This document shows, piece by piece, positions 43,847-53,497 of a stretch of 64,000 nucleotides of DNA. The notes under the pieces are model-generated. The model saw only the letters and a list, made by a program, of their open reading frames with translations, ran no database searches and was not told the origin of the DNA. The stretch's first letter is position 1. Each line of letters starts with the position of its first letter. Origin of the DNA: Nitrospira sp. (GTDB lineage: Bacteria > Nitrospirota > Nitrospiria > Nitrospirales > Nitrospiraceae). A program made the translations under genes and the position numbers. The DNA is taken from assembly GCA_030692565.1 (NCBI GenBank), contig JAUYAO010000026.1, forward strand, positions 1 to 64,000. Reading direction: 5' to 3'.

Positions 43847-44791
43847 CTAGCGCAAAAGGGATTCGCTGGGAGCTGATTGCATCGCCATGGAAGATGGGCT
43901 GGGAGCGGCAGTGAGGGAATCGGAAAACCGGATGGGATTCTCAGAGGTCGCGAGAGCGAGTGATTTCACGGCCTGACTCAGCAAGGTTTCTCCTGATGCG
44001 CCAGAGGAGCCATACATAGCTCCCCCAATCTGACAGGTCAACAGGATCTCCTGTCCTTCAATCATCAGGGGAAGCGACATCGTGCGATAAATATTCTGTG
44101 CGAGAGTATCGATCTCCTCCCGTGCGATCACGTTTTCAATTAGGATGGCGAACCGCCGGTCGCCGATCCGGGCGACGGTGTGGTTCGAGGGCAGCGCGCT
44201 CTTGATGCGGGCGGCCTGCACGCGCACGATCAACGAGATATTGGAGATATTGGGAGTGGGTACGGAGGTCGGAAGCGGACGAAATTGATGAAGATCTGCA
44301 ACGAGGACGCCGATACTGCGGCCCATGTTCGATGCCCGAGTGAGCCCCTGTTCGAGAAGCACGGTAAAGAGGCGCAACGTAGGCAGGCCTGTCACGTGGT
44401 CGTATGCCGCCAAACTGTCTTCACGGGGCTGGAGTCTGGTTCGCCGGCCAAACGGCCAATACCATATTCCGGCAAGGCTGAGGCTGATGCTTACGAACAG
44501 TCCTACTCCGCCAACGAGTAATTCGGGAGCGATGAGGGACGCACTGCCCAGAGGGCTGCCGATGCTCGTGCCGGAAGGGGTTCTCCCCGGTGAATTCATG
44601 AGCCATTGGGCTGCCACTAGGCCGGTCGTGAGGGCCAATGCAAAACAACTGATGGCCTTCGAGCGAGACGATGCGCTGACTCTTGAGCGAGAACGACCCA
44701 GGCGGGAGAGACCCAGGGTGAACGGCCCGCGGTATCCGACGGAAGCACTGAGGGTCGTCGAGCGAGTTGATGGAGGCTGTTCTCTATCCAT
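43847..44791 (-). CDS. Membrane protein with degenerate GGDEF domain
   Basis: 314 residues. Two hydrophobic helices (about 45-65 and 85-110) precede a GGDEF-fold domain (about 125-280) with the typical DHVTGLPTLRLF start. The active-site loop reads RIGDRRF instead of GG(D/E)EF, so diguanylate cyclase activity is unlikely. It may bind nucleotide, act as a structural sensor, or be a relic. Located between fliA and the flgF operon, it may tie c-di-GMP sensing at the membrane to the flagellum. Confidence 0.82.
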   Translation of the reverse strand: MDREQPPSTRSTTLSASVGYRGPFTLGLSRLGRSRSRVSASSRSKAISCFALALTTGLVAAQWLMNSPGRTPSGTSIGSPLGSASLIAPELLVGGVGLFVSISLSLAGIWYWPFGRRTRLQPREDSLAAYDHVTGLPTLRLFTVLLEQGLTRASNMGRSIGVLVADLHQFRPLPTSVPTPNISNISLIVRVQAARIKSALPSNHTVARIGDRRFAILIENVIAREEIDTLAQNIYRTMSLPLMIEGQEILLTCQIGGAMYGSSGASGETLLSQAVKSLALATSENPIRFSDSLTAAPSPSSMAMQSAPSESLLR

Positions 44792-44962
44792 GAATGAGAG
44801 GCGGAGACATCCTTCTAAGTGATGCCTCTGTCTCGGCTATTCAGAGAGAGAACTGAAGCCCTTCTAGGGGAAGGATGCGATCCGGCACCAACCGTCACGA
44901 ACAATCACGGGAAGGGCTGCCTCAAGACAAGCGAGTCGCACCGCTGCGGTTTCTGTCTGGCC

Positions 44963-45712
44963 CTACCCGTCGGCATGAAGAAAGGCTTTCAGCCGGAGGA
45001 TGGCCTTGGTGTGAATCTGGCACACACGGGACTCCGTGACTTTCAACAGCTCGCCGATTTCCTTCATCGTCAGTTCTTCATAATAGTAGAGGGTCAGGAC
45101 CAGCCGCTCTTTTTCAGGCAATCCTTGAATGGCATCGCCGATCGCTTCGCGCTCTCGCTCGTTCACTAACGTGGACAAGGGATCCGGGTGATGCGTATCG
45201 GCGAGCATCTTGACGACTTTGTGCCCATCCGGCTCTTGAAGTCCCAGGTCGTCGATACTGATCATCACGGCCCCTCGGGCCCGCGAGATAAAGTCGTCGA
45301 GTTCCTCCAGCGGCATCTTGAGTTCGGACGCCACTTCTTCATCCAACGGAGGGCGTCCCAGTCGATTCAATAACGTGATATGGGTCTTTTGCAGGAGGCC
45401 GATACGTTCGTGCACGGATCGTGGAATCCAATCCATCGAGCGAATCTCGTCCAACATGGCGCCGCGAATCCGGAACTCCGCATAGGTCTTGAATTTCGCT
45501 TCTCGATTGGGGTCGTATTTCTCCATCGCATCCATCAGGCCGATGGTCCCGACGGAGATCAAATCCTCGGCATCCAGGTACGCGGGCAATCGAAAGGCCA
45601 GGCGATGGGCCATCGCCCGAATCACATGCGCAAATTCTTTGATCAGTTGCTCCCGATGAGCATCGCCGCTGGGAATCGCTTGATGAACACGATGAACTGC
45701 CGTTTTACTCAT
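44963..45712 (-). CDS. fliA: Flagellar sigma factor sigma-28 (FliA)
   Basis: 249 residues. Region 2 (YLDAEDLISVGTIGLMDAMEKYD start, AKFKTYAEFRIRGAMLDEIR), region 3 and region 4 (LPEKERLVLTLYYYEELTMKEIG start, TESRVCQIH) are complete. It should read the sigma-28 promoters at 975-1001, 38652-38679 and 33827-33853. It follows flhG by 22 bases in the flhA-flhF-flhG-fliA order common to polar flagellates. Confidence 0.98.
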   Translation of the reverse strand: MSKTAVHRVHQAIPSGDAHREQLIKEFAHVIRAMAHRLAFRLPAYLDAEDLISVGTIGLMDAMEKYDPNREAKFKTYAEFRIRGAMLDEIRSMDWIPRSVHERIGLLQKTHITLLNRLGRPPLDEEVASELKMPLEELDDFISRARGAVMISIDDLGLQEPDGHKVVKMLADTHHPDPLSTLVNEREREAIGDAIQGLPEKERLVLTLYYYEELTMKEIGELLKVTESRVCQIHTKAILRLKAFLHADG

Positions 45713-45734
45713 AATAAGTGCGCCTTTGACTCCA

Positions 45735-46601
45735 TCACATGACTGCGGTGGTCTGAAGTAAGCGGTGCCACAACAGCTGCACAGCGCTCTTAGGAAAATT
45801 CGGCTTCGGCCACTGCAAAACTTGCCCAGCGAGCCGCGTCAGCGCCAGAGCCGCCGGCGAGCCTGGAAACAGCTCCAGCAGCGCCTTTTGCTGCTTCACA
45901 GCGAGCGGAACATAATCATCCTGAGGGATATAGCCGACATATTCGAGGACAACATGCAGGAACCGGTCCGCTGCGGTGTCGAGTTTTCTAAATACTTCAG
46001 CCGCTTCTCTCGGGCTCTTTGCCATGTTGACCAACACCTTGAAGCGCCGTTCCCGATATTGTCTGGTCAACACCTTAATCAGGGCGTAGGCATCTGTGAG
46101 GGAGGTAGGTTCGGGAGACACGACGACAATGGTATCTTGAGCCGCGGAGGCAAAGAAGGTGACATTCGGAGAAATTCCCGCCCCGGTATCGATCAGCAGG
46201 ACGTCGACGTCCCGCGAGACCGCCTCCAATTGCTCCATGAGCAACATTTGTTGTGATTCACTCAATGCCGTCAGCTGAGGCACCCCAGAGCTGGCGGGCA
46301 AAACCCGGATTCCACCGGGACCGTCGACAATCACGTCATCCAAGCAGTGAGTCCCGGCCAGCACATGCTCGATCGTATGCTCAGGAACCAAACCCAGCAG
46401 CACATCCAGATTTCCCAATCCGAGGTCGGCATCCAAGACCAGGACACGCTTTCCTGCTTTACTCAGTCCCATCGCCATATTGGCCACGATGTTGGTCTTT
46501 CCCACGCCGCCTTTGCCGCTGGCCACGGCGATGACGTGCGTCAGCGACGAGGCTCGCTCCGACACGTCCCCTGCCGTTGGTGTATACGATCCGCTCTGCA
46601 T
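45735..46601 (-). CDS. flhG: MinD-like ATPase FlhG (FleN)
   Basis: 288 residues. The deviant Walker A is ASGKGGVGKTNIVANMA (residues 27-43), then DADLGLGNLDVLLG and LIDTGAGISPN. FlhG limits flagellar number and works with FlhF. The N-terminal DQAxxLR motif that stimulates FlhF GTPase in some species is not seen in the first 26 residues. It lies between flhF and fliA. Confidence 0.95.
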   Translation of the reverse strand: MQSGSYTPTAGDVSERASSLTHVIAVASGKGGVGKTNIVANMAMGLSKAGKRVLVLDADLGLGNLDVLLGLVPEHTIEHVLAGTHCLDDVIVDGPGGIRVLPASSGVPQLTALSESQQMLLMEQLEAVSRDVDVLLIDTGAGISPNVTFFASAAQDTIVVVSPEPTSLTDAYALIKVLTRQYRERRFKVLVNMAKSPREAAEVFRKLDTAADRFLHVVLEYVGYIPQDDYVPLAVKQQKALLELFPGSPAALALTRLAGQVLQWPKPNFPKSAVQLLWHRLLQTTAVM

Positions 46602-46612
46602 AGTCTTTCCTC

Positions 46613-48019
46613 CTACCGCGTAACAGTGTCCATGGTCACTTCGTGTGCGCTGCGTAACGGTGACCGCTCCGCCGAAGCCTGAGAATCCAGCGACGATCGG
46701 AACGGAACGGTGTAGCGACGGCTGACGAGAAGCTCGGCCAGCCGTTGCGGCGTCGCGACTTCAAGGTCTTCTGGAACCCGCTGACCGGCGCTCCAATAGG
46801 ACAGTGGAATGCCTGATTGGTGACTCAATTCGTACAGGGCTCCGAAGGAGTCCGTCTCATCGAGCTTGCTGAACAGGAGTCGCAAGAGCGGGAGCGCATG
46901 GATCTGCGCCACCTGACGTTGCAAATCCTGCTCACGTGTCGAGGCCGAAACCACGACGTGCGTCTGCACTTCCGGTTCGGCCTTGAGGAGCTGATGCAGG
47001 GTATGCACCAAGGCAAGATCGTTCTCGCCGAAACCGGCCGTATCGATCAGGATCAGATCGGCATCGGCATGCTTGTGGACATAGGCCGCAGCCTGCTTCG
47101 CAGACATCGCCGATTCGCAAGGAATGCCCAACACATCGGCATACATCCGGAGTTGCTCGACTGAAGCCAATCGATAGGTGTCCAGCGAGACAATGGCGAC
47201 GGACTTCTTTTCTTCCAACTGATAGTGGGCCGCCAACTTTGTGATCGCGGCCGTCTTGCCGGCCCCGTTTGTTCCGATCATCATGGCGATAGTCCGATCA
47301 CCCTGACCGGAGAGCAGGGATCCGCTCACGCGCATGTCCTGAGCCAGACACTTCGCCAATGCCTTCTGCAGGTGGTGCGGCGCCGTCGAGTTGCGACGAG
47401 CCAGTTCCACGCCCACGGACCGTCCGATCCTGTCGGCGCTCGACGGGCGCAGCCCTTGTGCCACGAGATTGCGGCACAACGACGCGATGGCCGGCTCCGC
47501 ATGTTGACTCAACGATTGCGAGGCCGCCGGCAAGGACGCGCCGATCTCCCGGCTTAACTCGCGTAAGTCTTTGCGCAGATCTTGTAAACGACTCTGTGTG
47601 ATATCCGATGAACGCGGCGCAGCCGGGCGTGTCTGCCGAGGCGCAGGCGCAGTCGCCGGCGGCTGATTCATGCCATACACATGAGATGCAGATGCTGGTT
47701 GCGCCAACATTCCCTGCAGGGTGTCACGAAAGACGTCCGGCCCGACCGGCTGGGTCCATGTGCTGGCCGAAGATGGCGCCTGCGAAGCTTTCCGTGGCTC
47801 GCTCGCAGCCGACGTGTCCCGCGACGGCTTGATCGGGGGCAACGGATCATATTCGGCCGCAGCCATGACCTCCAAGACCGGCTTATTGAAATAACTCATC
47901 AACCGGCCGCCTTGATGCACTTCCTTGGATGAAAGAATGACGGCATCCGGCCCCAGCTCTTCCTTGATCGCTCGAATCGCATCCTGCATGGTCAAGGCAT
48001 GAAACGTTTTAACTTTCAT
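46613..48019 (-). CDS. flhF: SRP-type GTPase FlhF
   Basis: 468 residues: basic N-terminal segment (MKVKTFHALTMQDAIRAIKEELG), Pro/Ala-rich linker (about 75-150), N domain, then the G domain with P-loop GTNGAGKTAAITKLA near 247, DTYRLASVEQL, and DTAGFGEND. It places the flagellum, usually at the pole. A GAGGTGA site precedes the ATG; it lies 8 bases after flhA. Confidence 0.96.
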   Translation of the reverse strand: MKVKTFHALTMQDAIRAIKEELGPDAVILSSKEVHQGGRLMSYFNKPVLEVMAAAEYDPLPPIKPSRDTSAASEPRKASQAPSSASTWTQPVGPDVFRDTLQGMLAQPASASHVYGMNQPPATAPAPRQTRPAAPRSSDITQSRLQDLRKDLRELSREIGASLPAASQSLSQHAEPAIASLCRNLVAQGLRPSSADRIGRSVGVELARRNSTAPHHLQKALAKCLAQDMRVSGSLLSGQGDRTIAMMIGTNGAGKTAAITKLAAHYQLEEKKSVAIVSLDTYRLASVEQLRMYADVLGIPCESAMSAKQAAAYVHKHADADLILIDTAGFGENDLALVHTLHQLLKAEPEVQTHVVVSASTREQDLQRQVAQIHALPLLRLLFSKLDETDSFGALYELSHQSGIPLSYWSAGQRVPEDLEVATPQRLAELLVSRRYTVPFRSSLDSQASAERSPLRSAHEVTMDTVTR

Positions 48020-48027
48020 GATTCACC

Positions 48028-50130
48028 TCACGACGGTTGTGGAAGCTCTGAGTCGAGCCGGATGGTATCCAGCGACTGCAAGCGCACCATGGCATCGATT
48101 TCATTCAGCCCGATCACCGGCACAGAGTGCAAGAGCCGGTCCGTCAATCGCCGCAAGTGCCGTCGCACGGCCGGGGAACAGAGCAGAATCGGCTGCTGGC
48201 CGCGCGCAGCCACGCGTTCCGCTGATTGCTTGAGCGCCGTCAGAAGTTTGTGCGACAGCGCGGGATCCAGATTCAGCATGGCTCCCTGCGGCAATATTGA
48301 CGCTTGCTCGGCGAGCGTCCGATCCAGCCGCGGGTCAAGTGTGATGACCGGGAGCGATCCATCCGGTGCCTGGTACTGCTTCGTAATGGTCCGGGCCAGC
48401 GATTGGCGGGCCATTTCCGTCAACAGTTCGGCATCTTTGGTCGTCATCGCATGATCGGCGATGGCCTCCAGGATGGAACGAATATCCCGGATGGGAATTC
48501 CCTCCTTGAGAAGATTGCCCAAGATCCGGACCACTGTACCCAGGGAGACCATGGTCGGAATGAGTTCTTCCACCAGCTTGGGATGCGTCCTCCCGACTTC
48601 GTCGAGCAAGGCTTGGGCTTCCTGCCGGCCCAACAATTCATGACCGTGCCGTTTGATGATTTCGGAAAGATGCGTGGTAATGGCCGAGCTGGCGTCGACG
48701 ACGGTATAGCCGGCCATCTGGGCCTGCTCGCGCTGGTCCTCGACGACCCACAATGCCGGCAAACCGAAGGCCGGTTCCTTGGTGGGAATACCTTGGACCA
48801 TCCCGCGTTGCGCCGTGCCGGGATCGATCGCCAGTACATGGCCCGGAAGCACTTCAGCCTTGGCGACTTCGACGCCCTTGAGCATGATCGCGTATTCATT
48901 CGGGCGCAGCTGCAAATTGTCCCGGATATGAATGGGAGGGACGAGAAATCCCATGGATTCGGCAAACTGCCTCCGCAGACCCTTGATGCGCTCCAGGAGT
49001 GTATTGCCCTGCGTGCCTTCAACGAGGTTGATCAGGCCGTATCCCACTTGCACTTCCATCAGATCGAGCGGCGCGATGTGGGCGACCGGTTCTTCAACCT
49101 TTGCGGTCACGGGCGGAGGAGCCTGAGTCTCCGGCGTCTGCTCCCGTTGATAGAGATGGTAGGCGATCCAGCACACGCCGGCTCCGAGGACCAGGAAGGC
49201 CAGATGCGGCAGCCCCGGCACCAGGCCGAGGGCCAGCAGGATTCCTCCGGCCGTTCCCACGGCTCGGTGTGAATTGAGGAGTTGCTGTGTCATCTCCGCG
49301 CCGAGGTCGTTTTCTGAGGCCGCGCGCGTCACGATCATACCGGTGGCGGTCGAGACGATGAGGGCCGGAATTTGAGCGACCAGGCCTTCGCCGACCGTCA
49401 AGAGCGTGTACGTTTGCGCCGCCAGGCCTGGGCTCATCCCCTGCTGGAGAATGCCGATGGTCAGTCCTCCGACGATATTCACCACCACAATGATGACGGC
49501 CGCGACCGCATCCCCTCGCACAAACTTGCTGGCACCGTCCATGGCGCCGTAAAAGTCCGCTTCTTCCGCGATATCCTTCCGCCGCCGTCTGGCTTCATCT
49601 TCTTTAATGAGGCCGGCGTTCAAGTCGGCATCGATGGCCATCTGCTTACCCGGCATGGCATCCAACGTGAAGCGGGCGGCGACTTCAGCGACGCGGCCGG
49701 CGCCCTTGGTGACGACGACGAAATTGATGATCACCAGGATGGCAAAGACCACGAGACCTACGGTGTAATTTCCGCCGACGACAAAGGTGCCGAACGTGCG
49801 GATGACTTCCCCTGCCGCCGCCGCCCCCTCATTGCCATGCAACAGAATCAGGCGGGTCGACGCAATATTCAGGGACAGCCGGAGGAGCGTGACCATCAGG
49901 AGAATCGAAGGGAATACCGAAAAGTCCATCGGCCGGCGGACCTGTAGTCCCACCAGCAAAATGATGATTGAAATCGTGATGTCGAAGCTGAGCAACAGGT
50001 CCAATAGAAACCGCGGAAGCGGTAACAGCATGACCATGAGCACGCCGACGACACCCACGGACATGACGATGTCGGGATGCTTGAGGAGTGGTGGATGCTC
50101 GACTGGAGACACAGTGGTCGTGGATGCCAT
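48028..50130 (-). CDS. flhA: Flagellar export gate protein FlhA
   Basis: 700 residues. Eight or so N-terminal membrane helices (about 20-320) carry the FHIPEP region (PSILLMVTLLRLSLNIASTRLIL, start of block, and AARFTLDAMPGKQMAID). The cytoplasmic nonamer-forming domain follows (about 350-700). It is the proton-driven export gate. Length matches the family. Confidence 0.98.
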   Translation of the reverse strand: MASTTTVSPVEHPPLLKHPDIVMSVGVVGVLMVMLLPLPRFLLDLLLSFDITISIIILLVGLQVRRPMDFSVFPSILLMVTLLRLSLNIASTRLILLHGNEGAAAAGEVIRTFGTFVVGGNYTVGLVVFAILVIINFVVVTKGAGRVAEVAARFTLDAMPGKQMAIDADLNAGLIKEDEARRRRKDIAEEADFYGAMDGASKFVRGDAVAAVIIVVVNIVGGLTIGILQQGMSPGLAAQTYTLLTVGEGLVAQIPALIVSTATGMIVTRAASENDLGAEMTQQLLNSHRAVGTAGGILLALGLVPGLPHLAFLVLGAGVCWIAYHLYQREQTPETQAPPPVTAKVEEPVAHIAPLDLMEVQVGYGLINLVEGTQGNTLLERIKGLRRQFAESMGFLVPPIHIRDNLQLRPNEYAIMLKGVEVAKAEVLPGHVLAIDPGTAQRGMVQGIPTKEPAFGLPALWVVEDQREQAQMAGYTVVDASSAITTHLSEIIKRHGHELLGRQEAQALLDEVGRTHPKLVEELIPTMVSLGTVVRILGNLLKEGIPIRDIRSILEAIADHAMTTKDAELLTEMARQSLARTITKQYQAPDGSLPVITLDPRLDRTLAEQASILPQGAMLNLDPALSHKLLTALKQSAERVAARGQQPILLCSPAVRRHLRRLTDRLLHSVPVIGLNEIDAMVRLQSLDTIRLDSELPQPS

Positions 50131-50145
50131 GTAATACAGCCCTTC

Positions 50146-51240
50146 TTATAACTGTCCGGGGTTGATCCCTCTGGCCCGGTAGACAAAGGCCAGAATTTCG
50201 GCGACGGCGCGATATAAATTCGACGGGATTTCTTTCCCGATATCGACCAGCCGATACAGCGTTCTGGCCACCAGCTTATTTTCGACCACCGCCACCCCAT
50301 GATGACGAGCCAGTTTGCGAATACGCTCCGCGATAAAACCGGCCCCCTTGGCCACCACGAACGGAGCGGCCTTTTGGGTGGCGTCATACTTCAATGCCAC
50401 CGCCAGGTGCGTGGGGTTGGTGACCACGACATCGGCGGTCTTCACCGCCGCCATCATGCGTTTCTTGGCAAGATCGCGTTGCGCAGATCGGATACGGCCA
50501 CGGACTAACGGATCGCCTTCAGATGCCTTGTGCTCTTCCTTCACTTCTTCTTTGGTCATGCGCAAATCACGGGACCACTCAAACCGTTGGTATATGTAGT
50601 CCACGGCGGCGAGGACGGCCAATGCGCCCACGACACCCGTCGCCACTTTTAGCGTGAGGTGCCCGGCCATTTCGATCGCCGCCGGCAGGTCGTAATCCAT
50701 GAGGCCCGGTACCATGAGCAGATCGCGACGGGCGGTAAAGAGAGCCACCGCCATGATGATGGCAATCTTCACGAGACCCTTGATGAGCTCCATCACCGAT
50801 CTGGTGGAAAACAGTTTGCCCAACCCCTTGATCGGATTGAGCTTGCTGAAACTGGGCTGCAGCGCGTTCGGCCGCCACATAAATCCTGTTTGCGCCAGTG
50901 ATGCGCCGGTCCCCATAAAGAGCACCACGCCGAGGATGGGAAGGATCAGCACCATCGTGGTCACACTGATCTGCACGACAATGGTATGGATATGTTCAAC
51001 CGTCAGCGCTTTCCAGAACGTTTCATCGAACGACAACGACAGCCCGCGCCGCGTCACGTCGGTCAGTTGGCGCAGTCCGATCGGCACACCGATCGCCAGA
51101 AATCCGACCCCTCCTATGAGGACCGCCGCAGTACCGACGTCGCGGCTTATGGCGACCTGTCCATCGGTCCTGGCCTGCGACTTACGTTTCTCAGTCGCCT
51201 CTTCTGTCCGGCTGCTCTTATCTGACTCTGACTCAGCCAC
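50146..51240 (-). CDS. flhB: Flagellar export switch protein FlhB
   Basis: 364 residues from a GTG at 51238-51240 with GGAG 8 bases upstream; a nine-codon longer TTG start is less likely. RTEEATEKRKSQARTDGQVA opens it, four membrane helices follow, and the autocleavage NPTH is in VVTNPTHLAVALKY. It switches export from rod/hook to filament substrates. Its start overlaps the fliR stop by 8 bases. Confidence 0.97.
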   Translation of the reverse strand: MAESESDKSSRTEEATEKRKSQARTDGQVAISRDVGTAAVLIGGVGFLAIGVPIGLRQLTDVTRRGLSLSFDETFWKALTVEHIHTIVVQISVTTMVLILPILGVVLFMGTGASLAQTGFMWRPNALQPSFSKLNPIKGLGKLFSTRSVMELIKGLVKIAIIMAVALFTARRDLLMVPGLMDYDLPAAIEMAGHLTLKVATGVVGALAVLAAVDYIYQRFEWSRDLRMTKEEVKEEHKASEGDPLVRGRIRSAQRDLAKKRMMAAVKTADVVVTNPTHLAVALKYDATQKAAPFVVAKGAGFIAERIRKLARHHGVAVVENKLVARTLYRLVDIGKEIPSNLYRAVAEILAFVYRARGINPGQL

Positions 51241-52021
51241 GTCCGAGACTCCGCAGTAAGGCTTCAATCGTGAGCTGGAGCTGTTCGAACTCCGACCCGA
51301 TCAAGGCGACAGTAAAGGGCATTCCGAGACTGAGGACGAGCAATCCGCCGGCAATCGTAATGGGAAAGCTTAAGACAAAGACCTGGACTTGCGGAACGGC
51401 GCGACCGAGCAAGGCCATAAGGACATTGATGAGCAAAATAGTAATCAGCACCGGCGCGGCCAATTTCATACCGATCGTAAACATCCGTTGTGACAGCAGG
51501 AGAATCTCTTCTCCCAGATGCGAGGACAGATGGGCGCCGAACGCCGGGATGGCCTCATAACTGTGGATGATGGTCGCCATGGCAAATAAATGCGCGTTCA
51601 ATGAGAGGAAGATCAACGAGGCCAGCATGGTGAAAAACTGCGCGACCATCGGGGTTTGGACGGAGGTCGTCGGGTCGAACAGATGGACCGCCCCGAACCC
51701 CATTTGGATACCCAAGATTTCGCCGGCCACTTCCAATGCGCCGAACATCAACCGCACCGCCAGTCCGATGGTGACGCCAATCGCCATCTCGCTGAGCATG
51801 CCACCGACCAAGATCATTGGATCGAGCGACAGGGTAGGCATCGGAATCGACGGAGCCAGCATCAGGCTCAGCGTCAGCACTAAGCCGAGCTTGACCTTGA
51901 CCGGAATCGTCCGTCCGCTGAAGACCGGCAGCGCGGCCAGCAACCCCCCAATGCGGGAGATCAGGACAAGAAACGCCTGGAATTGCGGAAGAAGGATGAG
52001 AATGGTTTGCGTCAGTCCCAT
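51233..52021 (-). CDS. fliR: Flagellar export protein FliR
   Basis: 262 residues with about six membrane helices; PVFSGRTIPVKVKLGLVLTL and the VGAVHLFDP-like GFGAVHLFDP block are typical. Export gate core with FliP and FliQ. 6 bases after fliQ. Confidence 0.97.
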   Translation of the reverse strand: MGLTQTILILLPQFQAFLVLISRIGGLLAALPVFSGRTIPVKVKLGLVLTLSLMLAPSIPMPTLSLDPMILVGGMLSEMAIGVTIGLAVRLMFGALEVAGEILGIQMGFGAVHLFDPTTSVQTPMVAQFFTMLASLIFLSLNAHLFAMATIIHSYEAIPAFGAHLSSHLGEEILLLSQRMFTIGMKLAAPVLITILLINVLMALLGRAVPQVQVFVLSFPITIAGGLLVLSLGMPFTVALIGSEFEQLQLTIEALLRSLGRG

Positions 52022-52027
52022 ACCGTC

Positions 52028-52297
52028 CTAGCGAATGTAATCAGGAATATTGGTCAGGAGATTCGTCATGAAACTCGTCATGATGCCTAACATCCAGGGT
52101 AAAAAGACGAGAATGGCGCCGAAGAGCGTTAAGACCTTGGGCACAAAACTCAGGGTCGGCTCATTCAACTGTGTCATCGCTTGAAAGGCGCTCACGGCCA
52201 AGCCCACCAGCAAACTCAACCCCAAGATGGGTGCCGAGACCATGATGGTCGTTTCCAATGCCTGCCGTCCGAGTTCCGTGACTAATTCCGGTGTCAT
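52028..52297 (-). CDS. fliQ: Flagellar export protein FliQ
   Basis: 89 residues, two membrane helices, with LVVGLAVSAFQAMTQLNEPTL-type core (here LLVGLAVSAFQAMTQLNE). Length and position between fliP and fliR are standard. Confidence 0.97.
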   Translation of the reverse strand: MTPELVTELGRQALETTIMVSAPILGLSLLVGLAVSAFQAMTQLNEPTLSFVPKVLTLFGAILVFLPWMLGIMTSFMTNLLTNIPDYIR

Positions 52298-52301
52298 AGG
52301 A

Positions 52302-53078
52302 TTACTGGAAGCTCCTTACCATCGAGCCGACGACGAGATACCATCCGTCGGCCAGGACAAATAAAATGAGTTTGAACGGCAATGAAATGACTGCCGGCGG
52401 CAAGAGCATCATGCCCATCGACATGAGAATGCTGGCCACCACCATGTCCACGATCAGGAATGGGATATAGATCAAGAAACCGATCTGAAAGGAGATACGG
52501 AGCTCACTGAGAATGAAGGCCGGGATGACGACATGCGTCGGTACATCCGCAAGCTTTTCCGGTTTCGGGATCTTGCTGAGCGTAATAAAGAGCTCCAGGT
52601 CCTTGTCCCGTAGCTGGCGCAACATGAATCCTCTGACTGGCTCGATACCTTTCTTCCAGGCATCTTCATAGGAAAGCTGTTCTGCCAACAACGGTTGCAG
52701 CGCGTCGCTGTACACTTGCTGTCCCACAGGGGCCATGATGAACATCGTGAGAAACAAGGCGAGCGCCAGCAGGACTTGATTCGGGGGAACCGACTGCGTC
52801 CCAAGGGCCTGGCGGAGGAACGAGAGGACGATCACGATCCGCGTAAATGACGTGACCATGATAAAGAGGGCCGGCGCCAGCGAGAGCACCGTCATGAGGA
52901 TCAGAATCTGGATGACGACGGCCGTCTGCTTGGGCGAATCCGATCCCAGATCGATACTGACCGAGGGACCCGCTGCCCAGACCGGCTCCGGCGCCGCCAG
53001 CCCCAGGCCAAGAAGGATCAGAATCCCCATCAGAATGAGCCTGGTCCACGGCGTTGCCACGTGCGTCAGGCTATGCAT
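52302..53078 (-). CDS. fliP: Flagellar export protein FliP
   Basis: 258 residues from the ATG at 53076-53078, with AAGG about 10 bases upstream. A signal-like N-terminus precedes TSFTRIVIVLSFLRQALGTQ and the IPFLIVDMVVASILMSMGMM block, both diagnostic. The start overlaps fliO by 8 bases. Confidence 0.97.
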   Translation of the reverse strand: MHSLTHVATPWTRLILMGILILLGLGLAAPEPVWAAGPSVSIDLGSDSPKQTAVVIQILILMTVLSLAPALFIMVTSFTRIVIVLSFLRQALGTQSVPPNQVLLALALFLTMFIMAPVGQQVYSDALQPLLAEQLSYEDAWKKGIEPVRGFMLRQLRDKDLELFITLSKIPKPEKLADVPTHVVIPAFILSELRISFQIGFLIYIPFLIVDMVVASILMSMGMMLLPPAVISLPFKLILFVLADGWYLVVGSMVRSFQ

Positions 53079-53478
53079 GCGGTCCGCCTTGCTTTCCCTG
53101 CCCGAATGCGTTGGCCACATGCTGCCACCAGTCAGCCGACAGTAGGTTGTGAGGAGAGATTCCGCACGAAGTACCGGTCTGACCGGAGGCTGATACGAGG
53201 GTCGCCAGATGTTCTGTGGCGTCGATACGACCGAGAGGAATCAACGTCTCTGACGTCACTCCGACGGCAAAATATTGACCGGCAATGGCCACGAGGGCGA
53301 TCGATTGTCGTGGGGCCAGGTAACTGTTCGCGATGACCTGGATGAGGGGCGTGCCACCGGGCGTGCCGATGCGTTGCGAGAACACTCGCCGGGCAACCCA
53401 GGCGACGGCTCCCATGAGAAGCAGGACCGTCCCCAACGCCAAGATTGTTCGGCCCATGCTGTCCCACACGTCAACCAC
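53071..53478 (-). CDS. fliO: Flagellar export assembly protein FliO
   Basis: 135 residues with one membrane helix (about 12-32) followed by a small cytoplasmic beta domain (IQVIANSYLAPRQSIALVAI, YFAVGVTSETL). FliO scaffolds FliP ring assembly. Family conservation is low, but position between fliN and fliP is decisive. Confidence 0.93.
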   Translation of the reverse strand: MVDVWDSMGRTILALGTVLLLMGAVAWVARRVFSQRIGTPGGTPLIQVIANSYLAPRQSIALVAIAGQYFAVGVTSETLIPLGRIDATEHLATLVSASGQTGTSCGISPHNLLSADWWQHVANAFGQGKQGGPHA

Positions 53479-53497
53479 GGTATCGCTCCCCTATTGC

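Noticed and set aside
51241-51267. TTG start for flhB nine codons upstream
   Set aside because: The GTG at 51240 has GGAG at good spacing and sits directly before the conserved FlhB N-terminus.
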